Part shown: positions 39,179-48,160 of the stretch, in pieces
How positions within the stretch are numbered: position 1 is the first letter of the stretch
Layout: the number at the start of each line of letters is the position of its first letter
Origin: Paenibacillus faecis
Lineage (GTDB): Bacteria > Bacillota > Bacilli > Paenibacillales > Paenibacillaceae
Assembly: GCF_008084145.1 (NCBI RefSeq)
Contig: NZ_VSDO01000005.1
Coordinates: 1-64,000, forward strand
DNA: 64,000 nt
Direction: 5' to 3'
The notes under the pieces: model-generated
Seen by the model: the letters and a program-made list of their open reading frames with translations, nothing else
Told to the model about the DNA's origin: nothing
Database searches by the model: none
Program-made: the position numbers and the translations under genes

Positions 39179-40027
39179 CTGTACTCTATAGGGAAATTTT
39201 CCGAAATTTGCAAAGTCCCGGTCAAAACGCTGCGCTATTACAGTGAAATCGGGCTGCTAGAGCCTTCTTTTATCGATCCATTCACCAATTACAGATACTA
39301 TGATTATGACAAAATCCAAGCCGTACAAAAAATCAAACTGCTGAAAAGCTGTCAATTCTCCTTGGCACAAATTCGCGAGTTTTTGGAAAACCAGGACTCG
39401 GGACCCTGGGAGGGTTTGTTTGAAGAAAAGCTTCGCGAGCTTGAACAGAAGCGAAAACAGCTGGATGAACAAATGGAACAGATGCGCCGCTTAAAGGAGC
39501 AGGTCGCCAAAGCATCGTCGCTGCTTCCGGGACCGATGATGTCGGAGTGCTGCCTGGAGGAACGGGAAGCGTTGCGCGTTTATACGATTCGGCGGCACAT
39601 TAAACCTGTCTTTATCGATAACCTGGTCCAAGATTTATTTGACCGGGTTTACGCGTTTAACCTAACCGTCAAGGGAAAATTGATGGCGATTTTTCATGAG
39701 CGGGGCTTGAGTCAAGGAGAAGCGGATGTCGAGCTCCTTCTACCGGTCGAGGGGAACGCTCAGATCGAAGGCTGTAAGGTGTTGCCTGCGGGGACCTATG
39801 CTTGCCTGAAGATAAAGGGGCCTTACTCCGAGCTTGGAGCTGGTTACGAAAGACTGCAGCACTGGCTGGCCGAACAAAATTTGACTCGAAAAGGCGATTA
39901 CTTGGAGATTTACGAACAAGGACTTGTTCCGTCGGAATATACCGGTAGAGAGATTCATCCCGATTTAAGTCTCCCGCCTTCCGAACTTATGACCAAATTA
40001 TGCGTGCCCGTCGCGCTTTGGGAATAA
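39179..40027 (+). CDS. MerR family regulator with GyrI-like domain, CTG start
   Basis: A 282-residue BmrR/BltR-like activator. The winged helix is YSIGKFSEICKVPVKTLRYY then SEIGLLEP, followed by a coiled coil with LEQKRKQLDEQMEQMRRLKE. The C-terminal effector-binding domain contains LPAGTYACLKIKGPYSELG. The reading frame has no ATG, GTG or TTG between an upstream in-frame TAA and the conserved start. A CTG at 39179, nine bases after GGAAGGAGG, is exactly where homologues begin. I take it as a rare CTG start; the first later ATG (39362) would delete the DNA-binding domain. Confidence 0.85.
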   Translation: MYSIGKFSEICKVPVKTLRYYSEIGLLEPSFIDPFTNYRYYDYDKIQAVQKIKLLKSCQFSLAQIREFLENQDSGPWEGLFEEKLRELEQKRKQLDEQMEQMRRLKEQVAKASSLLPGPMMSECCLEEREALRVYTIRRHIKPVFIDNLVQDLFDRVYAFNLTVKGKLMAIFHERGLSQGEADVELLLPVEGNAQIEGCKVLPAGTYACLKIKGPYSELGAGYERLQHWLAEQNLTRKGDYLEIYEQGLVPSEYTGREIHPDLSLPPSELMTKLCVPVALWE

Positions 40028-40067
40028 CACATCATGTTCTTCGAGTTTCATAGGCGAAATAGAGGGT

Positions 40068-40098
40068 AAACTCTCCAGCTGCTGGAGAGTTTATTCTT
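40068..40098 (+). terminator. Terminator after merR
   Basis: AAACTCTCCAGC-T-GCTGGAGAGTTT is a perfect hairpin followed by ATTCTTTT. Confidence 0.88.
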
Positions 40099-40129
40099 TT
40101 AGTAGAACGCTTATAAAGGAGGAAAACCA

Positions 40130-40219
40130 GTGTATCAGTATCATTCCCGATTGAAAGGACATCCGTTTGAAGCGGGAAAACACTATGCCGAGATGCGGAA
40201 AGAGGGGGCCGTACGATGA
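40130..40219 (+). CDS. Short frame upstream of the C45 gene, likely remnant
   Basis: A 29-residue frame, MYQYHSRLKGHPFEAGKHYA and nine more residues, with a strong AAAGGAGG upstream of GTG 40130. Its stop overlaps the next ATG (ATGA). The pattern LKG-FEAG-HYAEM resembles the start of C45-type hydrolases, and the next gene has its own version (YLEGDSYEVGRIQGEE). I read it as the stub of a deleted paralogue, or as a coupling leader. Confidence 0.55.
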   Translation: MYQYHSRLKGHPFEAGKHYAEMRKEGAVR

Positions 40220-41337
40220 AGGCGGAAATTCCGGACGCAGAAAGCGTATCGGCTTATTTTTCCTATCTGGAAGGAGATAGCTATGAGGTCGGCAGAATAC
40301 AGGGAGAAGAGATAAAATCGTTCCCTTGGGCGGAAAGATGGGTTTCCTCCCACCCTATGGAACCGATAAGATTTAAACAATCGATAACGGTATTGGAAGA
40401 ATACTGTCCCGGGCTTCAAGAAGAGCTGCAAGCCGTTGCGGATTCATTGAACGTGGAGTGCAGGTCGCTGAAGTTTTTTGACGAGAACTTTTTGGAGCCC
40501 GGCGGATGCAGTCTAGCCGCGATTTTACCCTCTAAATCGACCGACCGGAAAACCTATCTCCTTCGGAACTACGATTTGACTCCGGAAATATCCGATATGC
40601 GGCTGTGTTCGACCAGAGTCCGGAGAAAATACAGTCACAGCGGGTTCTCGGTATCTTTCTTCGGCCGCAGCGAAGGTATAAATGAGAGGGGGTTAGCGGT
40701 GGCTTTCGCCTCCTGCGGCATCCCGGTCGGGGCTCATCCCGGCATGAAAAGGCCGGTTGTCCGCGGTTTGCAATTCGGCATCATCGTGAGGGCCTTGCTC
40801 GAGAACTGCAAAGATGTCGAGGAAGCGATTCTTTACTTGCGTGATATGCCGATCGGGGCCAATATGAATCTGCTGATGGCCGATCGCCAGGGGCATGCCG
40901 CCCTGTTTGAGACATACGACGGCCGGAGAGCCATGAAAAGAGCCGACCGGGAGACGGGATATATCACCGCAACGAATCATGCTTTATTGCCGGGAATCTA
41001 AGACGATGGAACACTGCGGCAGTCCAAAGTTCGTTACGATAAGATGAATCAGATGCTTGGAGGGAATTATACTGTTTCGAAAAAAGAACTAAGAGATTTG
41101 ACCCTCAAAGAATCCCCGGATGGAATTACAGTTCATAATTACCGGCAAAACTTCGGAACGGTTCACTCGTTATTGCTGAATCTGCAGGACGGTGAACTGG
41201 AATTCACCTTCGGCTCGCCGCTTTATAACGAACTGCACCGTTTAAAGACGGGCGGGAAGTTCCCTTACCGAGAGGTGAAGGTCCTTTTGCCGGAGGGGGA
41301 GTATGGGCCGGACTTTTGGGCGGTTATGGAGGAGTAA
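40216..41337 (+). pseudogene. C45-family acyltransferase/hydrolase split by in-frame TAA
   Basis: One continuous frame of 373 sense codons interrupted by a TAA at 40999-41001. The first part (261 residues) has GLQEELQAVADSLNVE and then GGCSLAAILPS, where Cys after Gly is the self-processing nucleophile of penicillin-acyltransferase-like C45 enzymes. RNYDLTPE and GRSEGINERGLAVAF follow. After the TAA the same frame continues DDGTLRQSKVRYDKM and ends with the usual C-terminal strands FGTVHSLLLNL. A single substitution explains the break. Internal restart at ATG 41044 would give only a fragment. The first part may still be made and could be inactive. Confidence 0.85.
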
Positions 41338-41342
41338 AGCAA

Positions 41343-41371
41343 ACCCCCCGGGATCTTATTCCGGGGGGTTC
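41343..41371 (+). terminator. Terminator after the C45 gene
   Basis: AACCCCCCGG pairs with CCGGGGGGTT around GATCTTATT. No long T run follows, so strength is uncertain. Confidence 0.65.
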
Positions 41372-41457
41372 GGTATAAAGATGTCGTGTTATCCGCTCCG
41401 GCTTCGGATACCGCCAGTACGTCGCGCAACGCGTCGGAATTTGAGGGGCCGAGCGGG

Positions 41458-41988
41458 TTAGTATTTCTCCAGTATCAAAAAAACGAGCTTACCGTCGAGT
41501 TCTCCGTTTCCGGGATACACAAACTCCGCTTTTAGCCGGTTTTGCTTATCCTCATAAATCCTCGCGGTCAGCCCTTGCTCACGGTTATAACTGCGCACGA
41601 CAAAATCGGTTCCCCAGCGCTTCTCCACCTGCGCCATATCGGTGATCGTCCCGTCCCCAAAGCTTCGGAGGCCCTTATCGGACAAGGTTTGCAGCTTCAC
41701 AATCGTTCCGCTGGAATCGAAGACGACCATGAAGTCTTCAAAGTATTTGTATTGAATACCGTGTTGGGTTTGGTCTTCAAAGTCAGGCGAGGGCTTAAAC
41801 CGAGAAAAATCAACAGAGTTCTCGGTTTGGCCCGGCCTTATGTTCATGATGGACAAATCCGTCAGATCGGTCGATTTTAGGGTCCGCATTTGCCATGAAT
41901 TCTTTAGGGTGGGAATGACCATAAGGGCCAGGATTACGAGAAGCACAGCGGCAAAAAGGAACATGTATTTTTTACGGTCGCTTTTCAT
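41458..41988 (-). CDS. Single-span membrane protein of unknown function
   Basis: A 176-residue protein with short cytoplasmic start MKSDRKKYM, one span (FLFAAVLLVILALMVIP) and an external domain rich in charged residues with MNIRPGQTENSVDFSRF. ATG 41988 has GGGGGC upstream and overlaps the end of the TetR gene by 17 bases, so the two are cotranscribed. Function unknown. The external part resembles small secreted domains that respond to envelope conditions, but I cannot name a family. Confidence 0.78.
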   Translation of the reverse strand: MKSDRKKYMFLFAAVLLVILALMVIPTLKNSWQMRTLKSTDLTDLSIMNIRPGQTENSVDFSRFKPSPDFEDQTQHGIQYKYFEDFMVVFDSSGTIVKLQTLSDKGLRSFGDGTITDMAQVEKRWGTDFVVRSYNREQGLTARIYEDKQNRLKAEFVYPGNGELDGKLVFLILEKY

Positions 41989-42610
41989 AAATGCCCCCCA
42001 ATTCGGATGAACAGGATCCATTCCCTTTCGGATCGGGAAGCAGCGTCAACGCCGTATCAATGCAATTTCCGATCCATGCCGGGTCCGGATTCGATTTTTT
42101 CAGGACGGTAATTCCGATAAAAGAGGCTACCAGGGTCTGTCCGACGGCCCGTTTATCCCCGATCTCGCCGAGCTCTCCGGATGCGACACCACGTGCGAGC
42201 GTTTCTTCAAACATTACCGCCAGATATTGTTGATGCTCGCGGGTTAATATTTCAAACCTCGCATCATGGGGGGCTAGTTCAACCATCGTATTGACGCAGA
42301 AACAACCGCTTCTTCCTTGAACGGAGCCTGGGAACGCCCCCTCGTGAAAAAGTTTTCGAAAAGCCTCTTTAACAGAAGTCTCGCATTTTAGCCGTTCACG
42401 AACCTGCTGGGCATGCAGGTGATTGTACTTGCGGAGCGCCGCCTCAAATAGAGACGATTTATCCCCGTAGGCCGCATAAAGACTAGGCTTGCGAATCCCC
42501 ATGCGGGCGGTCAGATCGCTCAAACTGGTGGCCTCATATCCCTTCTCCCAAAAAAGATGCATCGCCTCGGTCAAAGCCTTTTGTTCATCGAATTCGCGAA
42601 TTCTGCCCAT
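41972..42610 (-). CDS. TetR/AcrR family regulator
   Basis: A 212-residue regulator with N-terminal HTH FDEQKALTEAMHLFWEKGYE and LSDLTARMGIRKPSLYAAYGDKSSLF. The C-terminal domain has QGRSGCFCVNTMVELAP, typical of TetR proteins with a C-terminal ligand pocket containing a Cys pair. It is divergent from the MFS exporter, with two palindromic sites between, so it probably represses both. AAAGGGGAAG precedes ATG 42610. Confidence 0.92.
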   Translation of the reverse strand: MGRIREFDEQKALTEAMHLFWEKGYEATSLSDLTARMGIRKPSLYAAYGDKSSLFEAALRKYNHLHAQQVRERLKCETSVKEAFRKLFHEGAFPGSVQGRSGCFCVNTMVELAPHDARFEILTREHQQYLAVMFEETLARGVASGELGEIGDKRAVGQTLVASFIGITVLKKSNPDPAWIGNCIDTALTLLPDPKGNGSCSSELGGIYEKRP

Positions 42611-42627
42611 AGTCTTCCCCTTTCTAA

Positions 42628-42645
42628 AATACCGAACAGTATAAA
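42628..42645. promoter_or_regulatory. TetR operator 1
   Basis: AATACCGAACAGTAT has arms ATAC and GTAT around CGAACA, 18 bases upstream of the TetR start. It matches the sequence type of the site at 42725. Confidence 0.55.
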
Positions 42646-42724
42646 ATAATCATAGGATTTAATTGCGGTTTCGTCAAATTCCAGTTGACAATAGAGAAAG
42701 GTTCAAGGTAATATGAACAAAATT

Positions 42725-42743
42725 AAATACCGATTGGTACAAA
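42725..42743. promoter_or_regulatory. TetR operator 2
   Basis: AAATACCGATTGGTACAAA has arms TACC and GGTA and shares ATACCGA with operator 1. It overlaps the region just before the MFS ribosome binding site (AAGGAGG at 42745). Confidence 0.6.
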
Positions 42744-42756
42744 AAAGGAGGTTGTT

Positions 42757-43989
42757 TTGTTGTCCCATCCTGTACTTCTTCCCGATTCGAATCCGGAATC
42801 TTCGGATTTTTCGACGCACCTCTCCAGAGCGGCCGCTTTGCTCTATGCCTTCCTGTGCGGTACCGCGGTGGCCACCGTTTACTTTTCCCAGCCGTTGCTC
42901 GATGTTATCGCCACCGAATTTGGTATCGGTAAAGCCGTAATCGGGACGGTGATCACGGCGACCCAGCTGTGTTATGCGCTGGGGTTGTTTTTCCTCGTCC
43001 CGCTGGGCGATATACTGGAGCCGCGCCGGCTCGTCACCTGGATGCTGCTGCTGTCGTCCGCGGCTCTAAGTCTGGTGGCGTTCGCACCCGGCGCTACTGT
43101 GCTGTTTCTCGGCATGGGAATGGTCGGCTTTTTGGCCGTTGTCGCGCAAGTCCTTGTTGCGCTCGCAGCGGCAAGATCTTTACCCGGTGATCGCGGCAAG
43201 GTTATCGGGCTCATGACGAGCGGTATCGTCATCGGAATTCTGCTGGCCCGGACGTTTTCGGGGACGCTGGCGGACTTGTCCGGCTGGCGCACGGTATATA
43301 TTGTTTCGGCCGCTATTTCCTTAATCATGTCCATTTCATTCGTCCTGGTCACTCCGGTCGCCCGTAGACGTTCGTCGCGTATCTCATATTTGAAATTGCT
43401 GAGCTCGATGAAGGATTTGTTCCTTGACATTCCATTGCTGCGGGTCCGCGCGATGCTGGCCTTTTTTATCTTTGCTGCCTTCGGTACCTTATGGTCCTCA
43501 ATGGTATTGCCGCTCAGTTCCCCGCCTTTTTCGTTAAGCCATACCGCGATCGGTTTATTCGGGCTGGCCGGAGCTGCGGGTGCCTTGGCGGCCAGAAGTG
43601 CGGGGCGGCTGGCGGACAGGGGGCTGGGTCAACGCACAACCGGTTTGGCGCTGCTGCTGCTAACTCTTTCCTGGGTGCCGATCGGATTGCTGCAGAAGTC
43701 TTTATGGATTTTTGTTTTGGGGGTAATCATGTTGGATTATGCGGTTCAGGCGGTTCACGTCACGAATCAAACCATGATATTAAGCGTTCGTCCGGAAGCG
43801 AGAAGCCGGCTGACCGCAGGGTATATGATTTTTTATTCTTTGGGAAGCGCCGCGGGGGCGGTAGCCGCGACTTTCGTTTATTCCCGGGCTGGATGGCTCG
43901 GCGTTTGCGCGCTCGGAGGAGGAATCAGCGCGGCGGCGTTCCTGTTCTGGGCCGCAACCCGGAAGACGTCCGAAAGTGTGAAATGCTAA
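42757..43989 (+). CDS. MFS transporter
   Basis: A 410-residue major-facilitator transporter with 12 spans. FSQPLLDVIATEFG near span 1, LGDILEPRRLVTWML as the span 2-3 loop, and GRLADRGLGQRTTGLAL as its C-half copy are diagnostic. It resembles drug or sugar exporters; the substrate is unknown. TTG 42757 has AAGGAGG upstream. It is divergent from a TetR gene with shared operators, which fits inducible efflux. Confidence 0.92.
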   Translation: MLSHPVLLPDSNPESSDFSTHLSRAAALLYAFLCGTAVATVYFSQPLLDVIATEFGIGKAVIGTVITATQLCYALGLFFLVPLGDILEPRRLVTWMLLLSSAALSLVAFAPGATVLFLGMGMVGFLAVVAQVLVALAAARSLPGDRGKVIGLMTSGIVIGILLARTFSGTLADLSGWRTVYIVSAAISLIMSISFVLVTPVARRRSSRISYLKLLSSMKDLFLDIPLLRVRAMLAFFIFAAFGTLWSSMVLPLSSPPFSLSHTAIGLFGLAGAAGALAARSAGRLADRGLGQRTTGLALLLLTLSWVPIGLLQKSLWIFVLGVIMLDYAVQAVHVTNQTMILSVRPEARSRLTAGYMIFYSLGSAAGAVAATFVYSRAGWLGVCALGGGISAAAFLFWAATRKTSESVKC

Positions 43990-44071
43990 TAGTTAAACTT
44001 ATATATACAAAAGCTGACGGTTCAAATATGATTTTAATAGTAGTCATTGAGTTTTTGAGAGGGGGAAGCGC

Positions 44072-44617
44072 GTGATTTATATTGCTCTGCTTCGCGGAAT
44101 CAATGTCGGAGGCAACAACAAGATTGATATGAAGCAACTGAAAGCGAGCTTCGAGCGGGTTGGGATGAGGGATGTCGTAACCTATATTAATACGGGAAAT
44201 ATTATTTTCGACTCCGATATCCCATCGAACAGCGAGCTGGCCGCCGTGCTGGAAGCGGCGATTCTGGCGGATTTCGGTTTGCAGATTCGGGTGGTGGTTC
44301 GCAGTTTCGAAGAATTCTCCCGGATCGCCGAGGCGCTTCCTCCCGATTGGAGCAACGGCCCGGCCATGAAAAGCGATGTGCTGTTTCTCTGGGATGAGGT
44401 GGATCACGAAAGCTCGCTGGAGCAACTGGTGATCAAGCCCGAATTCGACCGGGTGATCTACGTTCCGGGAGCGATATTGTGGTCGGTGGACCGGGAGCAT
44501 GTGACCAAGAGCGGGATGCAGAAGCTGATTGGGACAAAGCTTTACTATAAAGTTACGGTGAGAAACGTCAATACGACCCGCAAAATCTATGAGCTGATGA
44601 AAGCTGCAAAACATTAA
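44072..44617 (+). CDS. DUF1697 domain protein
   Basis: A 181-residue DUF1697 protein: YIALLRGINVGGNNKIDMKQ at the start, VTYINTGNIIFDSD near 42, then SDVLFLWDE and the C-terminal signature TKSGMQKLIGTKLYYKVTVR. The family is widespread and uncharacterised; members are small cytoplasmic proteins. GTG 44072 has GAGAGGGGGAAG upstream. It has its own strong terminator. Confidence 0.9.
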   Translation: MIYIALLRGINVGGNNKIDMKQLKASFERVGMRDVVTYINTGNIIFDSDIPSNSELAAVLEAAILADFGLQIRVVVRSFEEFSRIAEALPPDWSNGPAMKSDVLFLWDEVDHESSLEQLVIKPEFDRVIYVPGAILWSVDREHVTKSGMQKLIGTKLYYKVTVRNVNTTRKIYELMKAAKH

Positions 44618-44638
44618 CGAAGTCTGAGCCGTTCACGT

Positions 44639-44691
44639 CGGCCGATTCAGGTTGTCGCGATCGCGATCCGCCTGAACCGGCCGTTCTTTTT
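44639..44691. terminator. Terminator between convergent genes
   Basis: CGGCCGATTCAGG pairs with CCTGAACCGGCCG around a loop that is itself palindromic (TCGCGATCGCGA), followed by TTCTTTTT. It serves the + strand DUF1697 gene and may also stop the - strand pair. Confidence 0.85.
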
Positions 44692-44697
44692 ATACCT

Positions 44698-44946
44698 CTA
44701 ACGTTCTTCCTCCGTCCCCTTGCTCCGTCCGCCGCTTTCTTCTCCGTCATCCACATACTCCAGCAAGTCCCCGGGCTGGCATTCGAGCGCCCGGCAAAGC
44801 GCGTCCAAGGTGGAGAACCGAATCGCCTTGCCGTTCTCGTTCTTGAGGATGGACAGATTGGCCTGCGTAATTCCGACCAGCTGGGAGAGCCGGGTCAACG
44901 ACATCTTCCGCTGAGCCATCACGACATCGAGCTTGATTCGAATCAC
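44698..44946 (-). CDS. XRE family regulator, YozG-like
   Basis: An 82-residue helix-turn-helix protein of the YozG/Cro type: IRIKLDVVMAQRKMSLTRLS, QLVGITQANLSILKNEN, then FSTLDALCRALECQPGDLLEY. GTG 44946 is chosen because AGGTGA lies about seven bases upstream; GTG 44955 is within that site. It follows the DUF2975 gene by 21 bases on the same strand, the arrangement seen in Bacillus yoaS/yozG, so it probably regulates that operon. Confidence 0.9.
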   Translation of the reverse strand: MIRIKLDVVMAQRKMSLTRLSQLVGITQANLSILKNENGKAIRFSTLDALCRALECQPGDLLEYVDDGEESGGRSKGTEEER

Positions 44947-44967
44947 GCCCGTCACCTACTTTCTGCA

Positions 44968-45540
44968 TCAGATCGTATTTTTGTTTTCTTCTACCGCGCG
45001 AACGGCGATCTTGAGGGCCGAGGCAATGATGATCAGAATGAATCCGCTGATCAGGCTGTCCACATAGGAAATATCGGTCAAGGAGATGGAGGCGTTGGTG
45101 ATTTGCAGTTCGCCGATGGCTTGGGACAACATCACACCTTCCGTGTAGTTGAACAACGTCCCCAGCACAATAATGCTGATCCCCAATCTGTAAAAAACCG
45201 GAACATTCTCATTCATAAACAGGCTGTCCCGGTAAATGTTTCTCAGCAATCGATGCATATACCATGCGAACATGGTGGTCAAAAGCATCGCGCTGATGGA
45301 GTTTACGAAGGACAGGGCAATGTAAGACTTACTTTGATACAGATCCGGATGCTGCTTAAAATGAATATCGACATAGCTGAAAATCGGTTCAAAGGTACCG
45401 AGAATTCCGGTCCACCCGCTGTCGGCGAACCACAGATGGGAGATATGTTCCAGCGCTTCCAGCACGCAGATGAGCAGGGCGATATAAAATACGACCAAGC
45501 TAAGAACGGACCCCAGCTTGAAAATCATTTTGGATTTCAT
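44968..45540 (-). CDS. DUF2975 membrane protein, YoaS-like
   Basis: A 190-residue protein with four spans: SVLSLVVFYIALLICVLEAL, SAMLLTTMFAWYMHRLLRNI, GISIIVLGTLFNYTEGV and the final YVDSLISGFILIIIASALKIA. The RLLRNIYRDSLFMNENV stretch after span 2 is typical of DUF2975. Function unknown; such proteins are always next to a small XRE regulator. AAAGGAGC lies upstream of the ATG. Confidence 0.88.
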   Translation of the reverse strand: MKSKMIFKLGSVLSLVVFYIALLICVLEALEHISHLWFADSGWTGILGTFEPIFSYVDIHFKQHPDLYQSKSYIALSFVNSISAMLLTTMFAWYMHRLLRNIYRDSLFMNENVPVFYRLGISIIVLGTLFNYTEGVMLSQAIGELQITNASISLTDISYVDSLISGFILIIIASALKIAVRAVEENKNTI

Positions 45541-45641
45541 GATGGATGATGCTCCTTTGCCCGAAAGTTATGGTGATCTGGAACTCAATTTAGCACAGGG
45601 TATCATGAAAATCAACAATGTTTTATCGAAAAACAATAAAT

Positions 45642-45657
45642 ATGTATTGAAATACAT
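45642..45657. promoter_or_regulatory. Palindrome in a divergent promoter region
   Basis: ATGTATTGAAATACAT is a perfect 7-2-7 inverted repeat between the divergent DUF2975 and ydbS genes. It is a candidate site for the XRE protein of the neighbouring operon. TTGAAA inside it could also act as a -35 for ydbS. Confidence 0.5.
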
Positions 45658-45702
45658 GAACACCCTTGTTAAACTAGGTGTCGGTTGAAAGGAGTGGTCG
45701 TT

Positions 45703-46200
45703 TTGCCCAATACATTACAAGATCCCCAAAACCGTTTATCCCGACACGCGGTGAAAATATGGATCATCCATGAGGCGGTCGGAAGCCTTATCGCTTTTCT
45801 GGTGCTCGGTACGTTATTTTATCTCGATGCCCGGTTTTCCTGGGTATTCTGGGTGGGCTGGATTCTGTTCGGAGCGGCCGTTCTCGCGGCTGTGCTTACG
45901 CTCTGGTCCTTGCTGCTGCAGCCGTTTATTCTTTACTCCAGATGGCGCTACGCCGTGTCGGAGCAGTTTTTGCAGTTAAAATACGGAGCTTTTACGGAAA
46001 CGGATGAGCTGATTCCCATGGCCAAAATTCAATCGGTAGCGACCAAACAGGGGCCGCTGCAAAGAAGGTACGGAGTCTGCTCGGTCACGGTCAAAACGAT
46101 GGGCTCCTCGCATACGATTCCCGTGCTGGAGCAGGATGTGGCCAAGGCATTAAGAAATCAGATCGCGCGATATGCCAAGCTGAAGGAGGTAGACGAATGA
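45703..46200 (+). CDS. PH domain membrane protein, YdbS-like
   Basis: A 165-residue protein with two spans at the start (IWIIHEAVGSLIAFLVLGTLF and VFWVGWILFGAAVLAAVLTL) and one bacterial PH domain (YAVSEQFLQLKYGAFTETDELIPMAKIQSV). In Bacillus, YdbS and YdbT are encoded together and are implicated in resistance to bacteriocins such as amylocyclicin. TTG 45703 follows AAAGGAG at eight bases. It overlaps the next gene by ATGA. Confidence 0.9.
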   Translation: MPNTLQDPQNRLSRHAVKIWIIHEAVGSLIAFLVLGTLFYLDARFSWVFWVGWILFGAAVLAAVLTLWSLLLQPFILYSRWRYAVSEQFLQLKYGAFTETDELIPMAKIQSVATKQGPLQRRYGVCSVTVKTMGSSHTIPVLEQDVAKALRNQIARYAKLKEVDE

Positions 46201-47786
46201 GCCGGGCGAAGCGTTATCATCCCTTGGTTATGCTGCTCGGAATCTGGAACCTGGGGAAGAACACGGTCTATTTCTTTTTCTTCCTGTTCGTGCTTAAGGC
46301 GGGGTCCGACGCAGCCTGGGTGAAGTACGGGAGGCTAATTATACTTGTTATCGCAGGGATCGGCTTATTGTCCATCGGGTGGAACTGGTTGACCCGCCGG
46401 TATCAGCTTGATGATACTTCGTTTCGTTTGGAGCAGGGGGTCTTCGTCAAATCGAAAAAAGTGATTCCGTTCGCCAAAATCCAAAATATAAACCGCCATA
46501 CGACGGTGTTTCACCGGATTTTCAAGGTGACGGCCATCCGGTTTGAAACCGGGATGGATGGCGAGGATGCCGCCGTCGAGTTTAAGGTCGTCTCTAATGA
46601 GGAGGCGGAGCGGATGGAGAAGCGGGTGGCGGGGCTGATCCGGTTGGAGGGACCGTCGGACGCGTCGGACGTGGGAGAAGAGTCGGCGGAAGCGCAGGCT
46701 GAAGCCGTTATGGAAACGGCGTCTCGAGACCTCTCGGCGAATCCTTCGGCGTCTCCGGAAGCGCCGCGCGCTCCGGAACCCGATTGGAGGATGCACTTTA
46801 GCCCGACGCGAAAGGAGTTGATTAAAGCCTCCTTCACTTCGTTAAGCTTTCTCGTTCTGATTCCGGTACTTTTTTCGCTTTATTCCAAGGCCGAGGATTT
46901 TATCGACCTTGACCTTGAAGATAAGGCCCAAGGGGTGCTCGCCGTGCTGATGAGCTCCTGGTGGCTGGCGGGCGGGGTGATCGTGTTGCTGGCCGTCGTT
47001 TCCGTCGCTGCGGGGATCGCCGTCACTTTTTACAAATTCGGCAAGTTCGAACTTTCCTCCGACGAGGAGCGGATTTATATCGCCAAGGGGATGGTGGAGA
47101 CAACGGCGTTCTCGATCGCGAAGGAAAAGGTCCAGGGTGTGGAAATCACGCAATCCCCGATGAAGCGCCTCCTGGGCTTGGCGGAGGTCCGACTGATTAC
47201 CGCCGGCGGAACGGGGGAGGAAGAGCAGGAGGTGAACTCGCTGTATCCCTTTCTGCCGGTGCAGCAAGCCTACCGTCTGGTGTCGGAAATGCTGCCCGCC
47301 TATGAGATAGCGCCGGGGATGGACCCGCTGCCCCGTCGCTCATTGGGGACGAGTATGATCAAATACAGCTGGGTTTGGGCCGCGGCGGCGCTGATTTTGC
47401 TTCGCTTTCCTCCGCCGGTTCCGGGATGGATGTCTTTTGTGGAGTGGTGGATGGTAGCGGCTGGCTTGTTCATCTGGACGGTGATATGGAGTTTGCTGAA
47501 TTATTGGAATACCGCTTATGCGATCCACGGTCCTTTTCTGCAATTTCGGACCGGCGGGTTAACTTCGCGGCTGTTTATCAGCAAGAGGGATAAAATCATT
47601 GAGGTCAAGGTCACGCGGAACGTACTGCAGCGTTGGTTGGGGCTGGCTTCCGTGCATGTGGCAAACCGGGCCCGCCCCGTCCTCCATCAGAAGCTGTCCG
47701 ACGTTCCCGCCGTTTGGGGGCAGTCGTTCTACGCCTGGTATGGAGAGAGGACGAGGGACGTCCGGGTCCGGGAGGACATGGTTTAG
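46197..47786 (+). CDS. PH domain membrane protein, YdbT-like
   Basis: A 529-residue membrane protein with three bacterial PH domains separated by pairs of spans. The PH signatures are RYQLDDTSFRLEQGVFVKSK near 63, FELSSDEERIYIAKGMVET near 282 and YAIHGPFLQFRTGGLTSRLF near 441. A low-complexity linker rich in Ala, Ser and Pro (about 160-195) divides the first and second. It is the partner of YdbS, with a four-base overlap. Role inferred from the Bacillus pair: envelope defence. Confidence 0.9.
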   Translation: MSRAKRYHPLVMLLGIWNLGKNTVYFFFFLFVLKAGSDAAWVKYGRLIILVIAGIGLLSIGWNWLTRRYQLDDTSFRLEQGVFVKSKKVIPFAKIQNINRHTTVFHRIFKVTAIRFETGMDGEDAAVEFKVVSNEEAERMEKRVAGLIRLEGPSDASDVGEESAEAQAEAVMETASRDLSANPSASPEAPRAPEPDWRMHFSPTRKELIKASFTSLSFLVLIPVLFSLYSKAEDFIDLDLEDKAQGVLAVLMSSWWLAGGVIVLLAVVSVAAGIAVTFYKFGKFELSSDEERIYIAKGMVETTAFSIAKEKVQGVEITQSPMKRLLGLAEVRLITAGGTGEEEQEVNSLYPFLPVQQAYRLVSEMLPAYEIAPGMDPLPRRSLGTSMIKYSWVWAAAALILLRFPPPVPGWMSFVEWWMVAAGLFIWTVIWSLLNYWNTAYAIHGPFLQFRTGGLTSRLFISKRDKIIEVKVTRNVLQRWLGLASVHVANRARPVLHQKLSDVPAVWGQSFYAWYGERTRDVRVREDMV

Positions 47787-47882
47787 GCCGTTGGTTTGAC
47801 GGCTTGAGGCCGCCCGGTTATTGCCCGTTGGACATTCGGGCTCCCGCCGCGCCTTTATATATGGCCGGAACACATACCGAAC

Positions 47883-48073
47883 ATTTAGCTGGAAAATCTC
47901 CCGCTAATTTAACCCACATAGCCGGAAGCTCACAATTAACGGGAAAACCTCCAGTTAATCTCCGGTGAAGAGGCGGTTTTGCCCCTTGTGGGCGGAAATA
48001 GCGGGAGAAATTCCAGCTAAATTGCCCCCTGAGGACGTTATGAGCCAAATTAACGGGAGAAATTCCCGTTAGT
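47883..48073. repeat. Family C four-palindrome array, copy 1
   Basis: Four hairpins of about 26 bases are built from half-sites of form A-G/A-C-T/G-GGA (AGCTGGA, AGCGGGA, AACGGGA, AACTGGA): 47883-47910, 47934-47959, 47996-48023 and 48048-48073. Centres are near 47896, 47947, 48009 and 48061, gaps 51, 62 and 52. The copy at 53952-54140 has the same gaps although half-sites are combined differently. No gene lies in 47787-48160. Confidence 0.88.
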
Positions 48074-48160
48074 GGGTTGGACTTTCAAAAGCGCGGTCCG
48101 TCGTACAGGGAATCGTTCCACCCCCTTACGAAGAGCGCCCTGGGCCTGGGTCCGCGACGT

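Noticed and set aside
40999..41001. Recoding (selenocysteine or pyrrolysine) at the in-frame stop
   Set aside because: The codon is TAA, not TGA or TAG, and no supporting RNA element is seen; a nonsense mutation is simpler.
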